From G965267335 sp965267335 (GTDB taxonomy: Bacteria > Bacteroidota > Bacteroidia > Cytophagales > JAAEPT01): a DNA stretch of 64,000 nt. Shown here in pieces: positions 8,818 to 17,281 of this stretch. Position numbers and translations under genes: made by a program. Where the stretch lies: NCBI GenBank assembly GCA_965267335.1, contig OZ253953.1:4216001-4280000 (forward strand). Direction: 5' to 3'. Position 1 is the first letter of the stretch. Each line of letters opens with the position of its first letter. A model generated the notes under the pieces. That model saw nothing but the letters and a program-made list of their open reading frames with translations. It was not told the origin of the DNA and ran no database searches.

Positions 8818-9315
8818 ATGATAAAAGCATTCATCTTTAGCTTGCTGCTGATTACACCTGCTCTGAAGGCTCAGGAACCTCTTAAAGTTTATGCCGAGTT
8901 CGAAGACTTTCAAAAAGAAATTCTGGAAGGAGGTCACCCCGACACTACCTATGTAATCAACTTCTGGGCTACCTGGTGCCGGCCATGCGTGAAGGAACTC
9001 CCTTTTTTCGATACTTTATCTACAAAATATAGCAATAGGCCAATCAAAGTGATACTGGTATCCATGGACATGGAGGAGCGCATCGAATCAAACCTAAAAC
9101 CCTTCCTGGAGAGGAAACATATTAAAGATAAAGTGGTTGTTCTCACAGCCGGAAAACCAAACTCCTGGATTGACCTTGTTGACCCCAGCTGGTCAGGAGC
9201 GATACCCGCAACAATTATTCTGAAGGGTGCGAACAAGACCTTTTATGAAAAATCATATCACAGCTTTCAGGAACTTGAAAATGATCTTTTAAAAATTCAC
9301 CCTAAAACTGAATAA
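8818..9315 (+). CDS. Exported TlpA/ResA-like thioredoxin-fold protein
   Basis: The 165-residue protein starts with a signal peptide (FIFSLLLITPALKAQ, cut after about residue 19) and carries the thioredoxin active site NFWATWCRPCVKELPF with Cys54 and Cys57. A cis-Pro region follows (GAIPATIIL). It should work in the periplasm as a thiol-disulfide reductase, as TlpA/ResA proteins do in cytochrome c maturation or general thiol reduction; the partner cannot be told from sequence. It follows prfB after 84 bp and precedes a second thioredoxin-fold gene by 1 bp, so the two are very probably co-expressed. Confidence 0.87.
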   Translation: MIKAFIFSLLLITPALKAQEPLKVYAEFEDFQKEILEGGHPDTTYVINFWATWCRPCVKELPFFDTLSTKYSNRPIKVILVSMDMEERIESNLKPFLERKHIKDKVVVLTAGKPNSWIDLVDPSWSGAIPATIILKGANKTFYEKSYHSFQELENDLLKIHPKTE

Positions 9316-9316
9316 C

Positions 9317-9910
9317 ATGAAAAAACTATTGTACTCCCTTGCCGCATTGATTTGTATCACATCAATGACATTTGCCCAATCCGGTTACAAAATTGGTGAT
9401 AAGGCCACGGATTTTAAGTTAAAAGGCACTGATGACAAAATGCATTCGCTTAGTGAGTTTAAAAATGCAAAAGGTTATATCGTGATCTTCACTTGTAATC
9501 ACTGCCCATACTCCAAAGCATATGAAGACCGAATCATTGCACTGCAAAATAAGTACGGTAAAGAATATCCAGTAATTGCCATCAACCCCAATGACCCACA
9601 AGTCAATGCTGATGACAGTTTTGAAAAAATGAAAGTGAGAGCGAAAGAGAAGAAATTTAACTTCCCTTACCTATTTGATGATGGACAAAAGATTTATCCT
9701 CAATACGGAGCTACCAGAACCCCACATGTATTCCTATTGGATAAAGACAGAACAGTAAAGTACATTGGAGCCATTGATGATAATGCCTTTAAAGCTGATC
9801 AGGTAGAGGAAAAGTATCTTGAAAACGCTATAAATGCGTTAAAGTCTGGTAAGGACCCAAAACCTTCTAAAACGAAAGCCATTGGCTGCTCGGTAAAAGC
9901 TCAGAAATAA
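9317..9910 (+). CDS. Exported peroxiredoxin/AhpC-TSA-like thioredoxin-fold protein
   Basis: The 197-residue protein has a signal peptide (LLYSLAALICITSMTFAQ) and a redoxin domain: GDKATDFKLKGTDDK, then YIVIFTCNHCPYSKAYEDR with Cys60 and Cys63, and a cis-Pro in TRTPHVFLLDKD. The CNHCPYS form is typical of a common redoxin-domain group in Bacteroidota in which the CxxC sits at the expected place but without Trp. A third cysteine is near the C-terminus (GCSVK). Role: probable periplasmic thiol reductase or peroxidase partner of the gene just upstream (1-bp gap). The precise reaction is not determined. Confidence 0.85.
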   Translation: MKKLLYSLAALICITSMTFAQSGYKIGDKATDFKLKGTDDKMHSLSEFKNAKGYIVIFTCNHCPYSKAYEDRIIALQNKYGKEYPVIAINPNDPQVNADDSFEKMKVRAKEKKFNFPYLFDDGQKIYPQYGATRTPHVFLLDKDRTVKYIGAIDDNAFKADQVEEKYLENAINALKSGKDPKPSKTKAIGCSVKAQK

Positions 9911-9969
9911 GACCAAAAAAGGGACTGTCTGAGCAACTCGTGATTAGGAGCCAATAGCTAACGTAAGCA

Positions 9970-10057
9970 GCGAATTGCGTGGCAATCTCTAAACCCGTGT
10001 GCCCCCTAATTAACAGATTGCCACGTTCCACTATCGTTGGAACTCGCAATGAACGAC
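9970..10057 (-). repeat. Diverged, truncated copy of the 109-bp inverted-repeat element
   Basis: Read on the - strand this is TCATTGCGAG, then a GTTCCA/TGGAAC hairpin (10025-10030 with 10038-10043) around a CGATAG-containing loop, then CGTGGCAATCT pairing perfectly with AGATTGCCACG (9978-9988 with 10015-10025). The order of parts equals the 109-bp copies at 42.3-43.1 and 63.0-64.0 kb, but the hairpin arms have different bases that still pair. The far TCGCAATGAC end is missing. The rest of 9911-10168 holds no gene I can support. Confidence 0.6.
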
Positions 10058-10168
10058 ATTATATTATTTCTTCGGGTTCCATAAATTGGATTCAGTCCTG
10101 TTGAGCTTGCAGAGTTTTCCTTGAACCTGCCTCTTCGTACGTTTAAAAAAACAAACAATTCACCATTA

Positions 10169-10195
10169 AAAAAGGCTCGCAATGCGAGCCTTTTT
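10169..10195. terminator. Bidirectional intrinsic terminator
   Basis: A-run, GGCTCGC, loop AAT, GCGAGCC, then TTTTT. It lies between the convergent redoxin (+) and TPR-CHAT (-) genes and has A/T tracts on both sides, so it can serve both strands. Confidence 0.85.
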
Positions 10196-10203
10196 ACTTT
10201 TAA

Positions 10204-10260
10204 CTTAAATACTTTCTACTTTCCTAAATACTTTCCACTTTCTTAAATACTTTGTACTCT
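10204..10260. repeat. Three tandem 19-bp repeats at the TPR-CHAT 3' end
   Basis: Three consecutive 19-bp units (10204-10222, 10223-10241, 10242-10260) share CTAAATACTTT..ACTTT with one to four changes each. They end one base before the TPR-CHAT stop codon. They could be a simple slippage tract; no function is evident. Confidence 0.7.
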
Positions 10261-10261
10261 C

Positions 10262-13200
10262 TCAATCTAATCCAATCATTACAAAAGCTCCCCAATAGAT
10301 CGGATCTTTAAACTCCTCTCGTAACTCTTTCTTAGCATCAATAAATGCTTGTCGCTTATCTCCAGTCTTGGTCCATTTCTCATAAAACAGAGCCATCAGT
10401 TTTTGAGTAGCTTCATCGGATACTTTGAATAAACTCATAATAACATTGTTTGCCCCGGCTACCAGGAATGATCGCTGAAGACCATAAACTCCCTCACCCA
10501 CTGCTACCTGTCCCCGGCCAGTCTCACAGGCACTCAACACGACTAGCTCAGTATTCTCAAAATTCAATGCGAGTGCTTCTGCCGCGGTCAATATACCTGC
10601 AGTAGAATTAAAATCAGCTGCTCCTTCACGGTGGGTCTTGAAAATATCTCCGGCATTTCTGAGCATCACACCCGAACGCTGGAGCGGATCCTTGTTCTCT
10701 TTTAGGTAACTCAATCCATGAACGTTCTTATTGGACTTCTTCACATCCTCTTCAAAAAAGCCGTGGGTAGCTATGTGAAAGACTCTTGGGCTCTTTTTCC
10801 AATCCTTGATATTATCCTCGTGAGCATCTGCAAAAAGATACTTTTTAACCTTCCAGTTATTATCTACAAGTATTTTATTGATTTCATTTATTTCCTGCTC
10901 TGCTCCTACCAGTTGAGGAATTTTCATGCTTTGATATACCTTTCTATTGATAATCTTATCAGATTCGGTGATATAGATTTTGTCTTCCAGCTCAGCATAC
11001 ACCTTATCACTTTTAGTAATCGTCTTTTTGTGATAAGGCAGGGCAGTAATATTATCTTCCTTGCGAATAAGCCTATTGTGATAGTCTCTGGCAATAATAC
11101 CATGGTCTCGTCTGATATATACTGAGTCTGCCAACTTGATCAGGTACCTATCTTCCGGCCTAAAGAACTTTTTCGTTTCCGGGTTCACTATACTATCTGA
11201 AGGACTGGCATACACATTATCCCTCTCTCGGATATAAATTTTGTCTTCAGCGCTAATCGTAATATGATCCTTTTGGATTGCGTAAATATTGTCCTCCTCC
11301 TCTATAATGACCCCATGTCTCTTTTGGGCTATAATATTGTCCGAAGCAGTAATATATATCTCATGCTCTCTTTCTGCATAAACACTATCATTAATAGTGA
11401 TGTAGACTGTATCATTAGGATTGACCCTTACTTCGTAAAATGCCGGGTTACCAACCACAATAGCGGTATTCTCAACTACCTCAGGTTGCAGCTCACCTTT
11501 TCTAATAAGCTCTTCTTTTCTCCTTTTTTCTTCTGCCGCCTCCACAAGATCTTTTGTGTTGGAGACCAAAACGATAGTATTCTTATCCAGGACATTTTGT
11601 CCGTCTGGTGTTCGTATGGACTCTAGATTAATCTGATTAAAAGCTCCCTCACTGGAAAAATAAACCTTTGAGTTGTCCCCGACCACTTCATGTATTTGCT
11701 TCCAGAAGGCGTCATATGATCTTTTGTCCTTGGTTTTATACTTAATGCTATTACGGTAGTATTTCAGATACCGATCTTCAAGGTCATTACCCTTTTCGAG
11801 CACAACAACCTCAGGCCCCTTTTTGGTATCAGGTCCTAGTATTAAGGCTGCATAAATAACTGAGTCGGTAAACGTTTCTCCAAAATATCGATATCGGATA
11901 ACCTCTACTGCGTATTCGTTTTCCTTAAGTTCCTTCTGGACCTTCTTCCAGTCAATTGAATTTCTTCTTCTCTCGCGAGCTGACTCTTCAGCGAATGCGT
12001 CTGACTTTTCACTCAACGATTTTTCTAAATCCTGAATTTTCTTTCGAACGGCATCTTTATCTATACCTGCTTCTCTAAGTTTGTCATTATCCCACGAATC
12101 ATAAATGGTCAACTCCTCTCTTGAGGAACGCCAGTCCCGGTACATATCGATTAGTTCCTGGTCACCGCTACTTAAAATCGATTGCCGCAACTTAATACTG
12201 CTACTAAGCAGTATGGCTTTGGTGCTAAGGGTAATATCATATACCTTTTCTATCAGCTTAGGATCTTCATCCCGGTACTTAAGTGCAATGGTGTTATAGA
12301 ATTCAAAATCTGACTTAATATCATCCCAGAACTTTTTCTTACCCTCTTCACTTAATATTCCAAAGTTATCCCTGATATTTTGCATATAGAGTTCAGTAGT
12401 TTGGTTGAGCGTTTTAATCGCTTTTTTATCATCTCCCTGGATATATGATAACTGACCTTGCTTACTCAATGCACGCACATAGTCGATGTGCTCTTCACCG
12501 AACAATCTCTTTAAATCTGATTCTGCATCCTTATAAAAGTGCAGTGCCTTGGCATAATCTTTTTTCGCCTCCATAATATCACCCTGGAGTAGTTTTGCAA
12601 ATGCATGTTCTCTCGTGGGTTTACCATTGGCATTGAACTTTGTTTTATGTAGTGAAATGGCCTGATTTACTAAGTTTTCAGCATGATCAAGCTTATTCAT
12701 GTCTATATACAGCTCGGCAAGGTCTATTGCCACCCTGGCATAAGCAGGGCTCTTTGCTGTAATCTTTTCGGTAATGATTTCTTTCGCCTCAAGGAATAAC
12801 TCTTCCGCACCTTCAATATCACCGGAGTTCAGGTAATATGCCTTCGCTAATTCATTAATGGTTAAGGCAATCGGTACTTGACGTCTTGATTTGAGTAGTC
12901 TTTCCTGGTTCTTAATCGCTTCGCGGTAAGAGCGCTCTGCATTGTAATAATCACCAAGCTTGAAGTATACCTGCCCAAGAATCACTTCACAATCCGTATA
13001 AACCAAAGAAGTCTCCCCATAGGATCCTTTGGCTATTTTCATCGCCTTTTCTATTTCCTTTTGTGCTTTGTCAAATTCACCAATGATAAGATGCAATTTG
13101 GCTAACCTTTGATACTTAGTCACTAAAGAACGGTGATTAGCCCCGTACCGCTCCCTGATTTTTTCAATAGCTTCTTCCAATCTATCTTCAACCTTTGAGT

Positions 13201-15073
13201 AATGTCCTTTACTGATATATAAATCAGCATACTCCTCAACCGTAGAAAAGTCAGCAATTTTCTCTGCCTCCTCCAATTGCCTGATAGCTTTTTCATAGTC
13301 ACCCATGGTATTATAATATCGGGCCTTGGTCTTAAGCACACGAGCATTTAGTTTGTGTTGCTTTTTACGCATGATTGTATTGGCCTCAGACAGTGATTTG
13401 AGAGCCTGATCAAACTTACCAAGGTCCATATAAAGGGAAGCTTCTTTCTCTAATTGCACCATCAGAGGAATATCAAACTTATAGTAATTTCTTCGACAAA
13501 GTTTCGTGGCCGCGACTGCTGTATTCAGTGCTCTCACATATCGATCAGTGATTTTATAGAGGTCAATTATTTCATTTTGATAATAAAAATAATCTTTGTG
13601 ACGTGGGTGCATCTCCTTTCTAACTATGTTGTAGAAACTCTTGTTGAAGATATCTTCTGCTTTCTCAAATTCATTCGTATACCTTCCTAAAAAGATGGCC
13701 TCTTCTATTTTGGCCATATGATACTTAGGAGAATTCTCAGGATAGATCTGTTTACTGATATTTAAAAACTGATCAAGGTATTTTCTAGCCTCTTCAGGAC
13801 GGTCGGTATTTGCAAAAATTTTCATCAACCGCTTGATGACATAAGCCTTCCTTGGATGATCCTCGGGATAGAATTGATGCTTTTCCAGTATATCCATCAA
13901 AGTTTCCTCTCCTTTTCTATGTCTTCTCTGTAGATCAACAGAAGCTTTTCGGGTATCTGATTTATTGATCAAGAAATCCTCGGCAATCAGCACTTCTCTA
14001 TTTCCTTGTCTGATCCCATCTTTTTTGAATACTCGCTCCACGAATGACTTTTGAGATTGCTTATACCGAGTCACCTCACGGTCTTTATTTCTCCGGAAGA
14101 ATGCAACCATCAATTTATTATACACTTCTTCGTATTGTTTTGAAGTAGGAGCAACCCGGATACCTTTTGCTTTGGTGAGATCGTTGAGATTTGTCTCCAG
14201 AATAAGTGCTAGTTCATATCTGCGCGCGTGCCAGTACACTGAGTTTTTGAGGTATTCTGCCCAGATGTAGGCATAGTCTTTTTTCGCACTTGATCCGCCC
14301 ATATTTTTCTCCATCCAGTTTGTATGAACTTTATGTAGAGAGTCTTTTGCTGTGTAATAATCTCCTTGATCAATATATATTTCGGTTATCAGGTTCAAGG
14401 CATGTGCATACTCCCTCTTGCGAGCCAAATACCCTTTCGAGTTTAATTTTTTTGATTTGACCTGACCTGTTTTAGGATCCGTGTAGTTGTAGTATTTGGT
14501 AATATTTCCCTTGCGAAGCTCGGCTGCTTTTTGGGCCTCCTGCTTGGCTAGTTCATAGAAACCCACTTTGTTCAACAATCGAGCGTAATGGAAGTGATAG
14601 TTGAGTAATATTGCTGTTTTGTCCTCTTTAATTTTGCTAAGGGCCTCTGCTAATGGTCTTTGATAGTCAAAGGCCTTGTTATAGTTTCCGTAATTAATCC
14701 ACGTGCGCATGGCGAGCAGTAATCCATTACAATAATCCAGGGACTCTCTTCCTGAAGCCCTATCGATTACTTCAAGGCCTTTTTTCAGATTACCTTCCAT
14801 CTTGGTGAAATCAGAAAGTTCCTGAGCTATCATCGCCCCTCTTAGTAATGACAAACCAATTTCCGGATGATCCTGATAGTTATGATGCTTTTGTTGTTTT
14901 GAAAGAAGCTTGTCATTCTTCTTTTCCGCTTTGTGATACAGACCCATGAAGAATAATTCGTCAATTTTATCAACGAACTTTGTTGTTTTCTTGTAGGGTA
15001 AATTTGCTGCATGAAGAGTAGAAGATATTAGTACAGCGAGAGTGACGAAGAATTTTGTGAGTCTATTGGACAT
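10262..15073 (-). CDS. TPR-CHAT protein (caspase-like peptidase domain) with octapeptide insert
   Basis: This 1603-residue protein starts with a signal-like segment (KFFVTLAVLISSTLHAA). Residues from about 30 to 880 are TPR-like helical repeats (for example EYADLYISKGHYSKVEDRLE and GQVYFKLGDYYNAERSYREA). The C-terminal part is a CHAT domain, a clan CD caspase-like fold, with both catalytic residues present: His1437 in HIATHGFFE and Cys1516 in LSACETGRG. GEGVYGLQRSFLVAGANNV and the final YWGAFVMIG are also typical. CHAT proteins are predicted proteases in signalling and defence; Csx29 of Craspase is a TPR-CHAT example. Between the strand VVGNPAF (1206-1212) and the helix beginning near 1385 lies a 159-residue array of 8-residue repeats. 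The signal peptide implies a periplasmic or surface enzyme. No CRISPR gene is near; its target is unknown. Confidence 0.88.
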   Translation of the reverse strand: MSNRLTKFFVTLAVLISSTLHAANLPYKKTTKFVDKIDELFFMGLYHKAEKKNDKLLSKQQKHHNYQDHPEIGLSLLRGAMIAQELSDFTKMEGNLKKGLEVIDRASGRESLDYCNGLLLAMRTWINYGNYNKAFDYQRPLAEALSKIKEDKTAILLNYHFHYARLLNKVGFYELAKQEAQKAAELRKGNITKYYNYTDPKTGQVKSKKLNSKGYLARKREYAHALNLITEIYIDQGDYYTAKDSLHKVHTNWMEKNMGGSSAKKDYAYIWAEYLKNSVYWHARRYELALILETNLNDLTKAKGIRVAPTSKQYEEVYNKLMVAFFRRNKDREVTRYKQSQKSFVERVFKKDGIRQGNREVLIAEDFLINKSDTRKASVDLQRRHRKGEETLMDILEKHQFYPEDHPRKAYVIKRLMKIFANTDRPEEARKYLDQFLNISKQIYPENSPKYHMAKIEEAIFLGRYTNEFEKAEDIFNKSFYNIVRKEMHPRHKDYFYYQNEIIDLYKITDRYVRALNTAVAATKLCRRNYYKFDIPLMVQLEKEASLYMDLGKFDQALKSLSEANTIMRKKQHKLNARVLKTKARYYNTMGDYEKAIRQLEEAEKIADFSTVEEYADLYISKGHYSKVEDRLEEAIEKIRERYGANHRSLVTKYQRLAKLHLIIGEFDKAQKEIEKAMKIAKGSYGETSLVYTDCEVILGQVYFKLGDYYNAERSYREAIKNQERLLKSRRQVPIALTINELAKAYYLNSGDIEGAEELFLEAKEIITEKITAKSPAYARVAIDLAELYIDMNKLDHAENLVNQAISLHKTKFNANGKPTREHAFAKLLQGDIMEAKKDYAKALHFYKDAESDLKRLFGEEHIDYVRALSKQGQLSYIQGDDKKAIKTLNQTTELYMQNIRDNFGILSEEGKKKFWDDIKSDFEFYNTIALKYRDEDPKLIEKVYDITLSTKAILLSSSIKLRQSILSSGDQELIDMYRDWRSSREELTIYDSWDNDKLREAGIDKDAVRKKIQDLEKSLSEKSDAFAEESARERRRNSIDWKKVQKELKENEYAVEVIRYRYFGETFTDSVIYAALILGPDTKKGPEVVVLEKGNDLEDRYLKYYRNSIKYKTKDKRSYDAFWKQIHEVVGDNSKVYFSSEGAFNQINLESIRTPDGQNVLDKNTIVLVSNTKDLVEAAEEKRRKEELIRKGELQPEVVENTAIVVGNPAFYEVRVNPNDTVYITINDSVYAEREHEIYITASDNIIAQKRHGVIIEEEDNIYAIQKDHITISAEDKIYIRERDNVYASPSDSIVNPETKKFFRPEDRYLIKLADSVYIRRDHGIIARDYHNRLIRKEDNITALPYHKKTITKSDKVYAELEDKIYITESDKIINRKVYQSMKIPQLVGAEQEINEINKILVDNNWKVKKYLFADAHEDNIKDWKKSPRVFHIATHGFFEEDVKKSNKNVHGLSYLKENKDPLQRSGVMLRNAGDIFKTHREGAADFNSTAGILTAAEALALNFENTELVVLSACETGRGQVAVGEGVYGLQRSFLVAGANNVIMSLFKVSDEATQKLMALFYEKWTKTGDKRQAFIDAKKELREEFKDPIYWGAFVMIGLD
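10940..11416 (-). repeat. Octapeptide (24-bp) repeat array inside the CHAT domain
   Basis: Residues 1220-1378 of the TPR-CHAT protein divide exactly into 19 units of 8 residues with one 7-residue interruption (TKKFFRP) after unit 10. Examples: NDTVYITI, NDSVYAER, EDNIYAIQ, EDKIYIRE, RDNVYASP, ADSVYIRR, SDKVYAEL, EDKIYITE, SDKIINRK. Consensus: x-Asp-x-(Ile/Val)-Tyr-(Ile/Ala)-x-x. Alternating hydrophobic positions suggest short beta-strands. Some units are also close at DNA level (the two EDKIYI units differ by one silent base), which fits growth by 24-bp duplication. Confidence 0.9.
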
Positions 15074-15163
15074 AGAGGTTAAAAATTGTTGTTGCCTTAC
15101 ATTTAATTAGGCTAAAATACGCACTTTTTCAGAGTAACAACAATGATTTTGAAATACTTAAGC

Positions 15164-17281
15164 TCATTCAATCAGTCGGTTAAGAATTTCTTTGGCAGCC
15201 TGAGTGATATTTGTGCCAGGACCAAAAATAAAATCTGTACCTGCCTTTCTGAGTTCCTCATAGTCGGATTCGGGAATCACACCACCTGCTATAATTAGAA
15301 TATCATCCAACTCATATTTTTTCAGCTCCTGAATCAATTCCGGGATTAAGGTAAGGTGTCCGGCAGCCTGAGATGAAACCCCAACCATATGAACATCATT
15401 CTCCATGGCCTGTCGTGCAACTTCTTGTGGTGTCTGAAATAATGGACCTATATCAACATCAAAGCCAAGATCGGAAAAAGCTGACGCAATGACTCTGGCT
15501 CCACGATCATGACCATCCTGCCCCATCTTAGCTACTAGCATTCTGGGCCTACGGCCATCGAGTTGTTCAAACTTAGCAGCCAAATCCCGAACTTCCTGTA
15601 TTTGTTTTTTGTCTTGAAATTGGTTCATATATACTCCCGAGACGGTTTGGTTGCGAGCTACATATCTCGAAAAAACACTTTCCATTGCATCTGAAATTTC
15701 TCCCAGAGTCGCCCTTGCCAGAGCAGCTTCTACTGCCAATTCCAGTAAATTACCTTTTTTATCTTTCGCTGCCTTCGTTATAGCAGATAAAATTCTGGTG
15801 ACTTTTTCGTTGTCTCTTTCTCGCTTGATTTTCTCAAGTCGTTCGCATTGCTCAGATATTACTTTTTTATTATCTACATGAAGGATCTCAAAATCCGCAT
15901 CGTCCTGTTCATCATTCATGAAGTTAACCCCAACGATCTTTTCCTCTCCTGAATCAATCGCTGCCTGACGTTTGATGGCAGCTTCTTCAATTTTCATCTT
16001 AGGTAGACCCGCCTCAATAGCTTTGACCATTCCCCCTATCTCTTTTATTTCCACAATGTGATTCCAGGCTCTTTGAACCAGATCATTGGTAAGCGTTTCT
16101 ATGTAATAAGAACCACCCGTGGGATCAATCGTTTTACATATACCTGATTTTTGTTGTAGATAAATCTGTGTATTTCTTGCGATTCGAGCAGAATAATCTG
16201 TCGGTAGTGCAATGGCTTCATCAAAAGCATTCGTATGTAGCGACTGTGTATGTCCGAGTATTGCGGATATCGCTTCAAGACAGGTTCTGGTGATATTATT
16301 GTAAGGAGATTGTCGCGTAAGGCTCCAACCACTCGTTTGGCAATGAACTCTCAAAGCCATTGATTTAGGGTTTTGGGGATTGTATTCATGAATAAGCTTA
16401 CTCCACAGGAGTCTACCTGCCCTCATTTTCGCTATCTCCATGAAATGATTCATTCCTATGCCCCAGAAAAATGATAGCCTTGGGGCAAACTCGTCAATTT
16501 TGAGTCCTGCATTCAGCCCCGTTTTTACATACTCCAATCCGTTTGCAAGTGTATATGCCAGTTCAAGGTCTGCCGGTGCCCCAGCCTCATGCATATGGTA
16601 TCCACTAATACTTATGGAGTTGAAGTTTGGCATATTAGCAGCTGTATACTTGAAGATATCAGCAATTATTCTCATTGAGTGCTTAGGTGGATATATGTAG
16701 GTATTCCGTGTTATGAACTCTTTGAGAATATCATTTTGTATCGTACCTCTTAATTCAGAAGTGGTATAACCTTGTTCAAGAGCCGCACCTATATAAAAAG
16801 CCATTATTGGGATTACCGCCCCATTCATAGTCATAGAAACAGACAGCTCTCCCAACGGAAGTCCACCAAATAGGACCTTCATGTCTTCAATGGTGTCAAT
16901 TGCTACTCCGGCTTTACCGACATCACCCTTTACCCTTGGATGATCACTGTCATATCCCCGATGTGTGGGCAAATCAAAGGCCACTGAAAGCCCTTTTTGG
17001 CCTGCAGCCAGATTTTTTCTGTAGAATTCATTGGACTCTTTAGCTGTAGAAAACCCTGCATACTGACGAATAGTCCATGGACGGGTCAAGTACATAGTTG
17101 TATAAGGTCCCCTTAAAAATGGGGGGTAACCCGACTGAAATCCAATATGCGGTACTTCGGCAAGATCGCTACTTTTATAAAAAGATTTAATTTCGATTCC
17201 TTCTCGCGTAGGTTCGTAAGATGGACTATTTTCCTTGTTCAACTCGGTACGGATCAATATTTTGCTCAAATCCGGTCTCAT
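15164..17281 (-). CDS. mutB: Methylmalonyl-CoA mutase large (catalytic) subunit
   Basis: The 705-residue protein has an N-terminal TIM-barrel with the family's RPWTIRQYAGFSTA and HRGYDSDHPRV stretches, and a C-terminal cobalamin-binding domain with DxHxxG as DGHDRG (axial His591), followed by GVSSQAAGH and AGGVIPESDY. It converts (R)-methylmalonyl-CoA to succinyl-CoA, or the reverse, with adenosylcobalamin, linking propionate and branched-chain catabolism to the TCA cycle. Length is typical. Its ATG overlaps the mutA stop by 4 bp (ATGA), so the subunits are translationally coupled. The cofactor is supplied by the adenosyltransferase at 7073, and the enzyme is guarded by MeaB at 45797. Confidence 0.97.
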   Translation of the reverse strand: MRPDLSKILIRTELNKENSPSYEPTREGIEIKSFYKSSDLAEVPHIGFQSGYPPFLRGPYTTMYLTRPWTIRQYAGFSTAKESNEFYRKNLAAGQKGLSVAFDLPTHRGYDSDHPRVKGDVGKAGVAIDTIEDMKVLFGGLPLGELSVSMTMNGAVIPIMAFYIGAALEQGYTTSELRGTIQNDILKEFITRNTYIYPPKHSMRIIADIFKYTAANMPNFNSISISGYHMHEAGAPADLELAYTLANGLEYVKTGLNAGLKIDEFAPRLSFFWGIGMNHFMEIAKMRAGRLLWSKLIHEYNPQNPKSMALRVHCQTSGWSLTRQSPYNNITRTCLEAISAILGHTQSLHTNAFDEAIALPTDYSARIARNTQIYLQQKSGICKTIDPTGGSYYIETLTNDLVQRAWNHIVEIKEIGGMVKAIEAGLPKMKIEEAAIKRQAAIDSGEEKIVGVNFMNDEQDDADFEILHVDNKKVISEQCERLEKIKRERDNEKVTRILSAITKAAKDKKGNLLELAVEAALARATLGEISDAMESVFSRYVARNQTVSGVYMNQFQDKKQIQEVRDLAAKFEQLDGRRPRMLVAKMGQDGHDRGARVIASAFSDLGFDVDIGPLFQTPQEVARQAMENDVHMVGVSSQAAGHLTLIPELIQELKKYELDDILIIAGGVIPESDYEELRKAGTDFIFGPGTNITQAAKEILNRLIE

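Noticed and set aside
10262..15073. CRISPR-linked Craspase (Csx29) effector
   Set aside because: The TPR-CHAT protein has a signal-like N-terminus and no type III-E cas gene or CRISPR array is present; only the domain architecture is shared.
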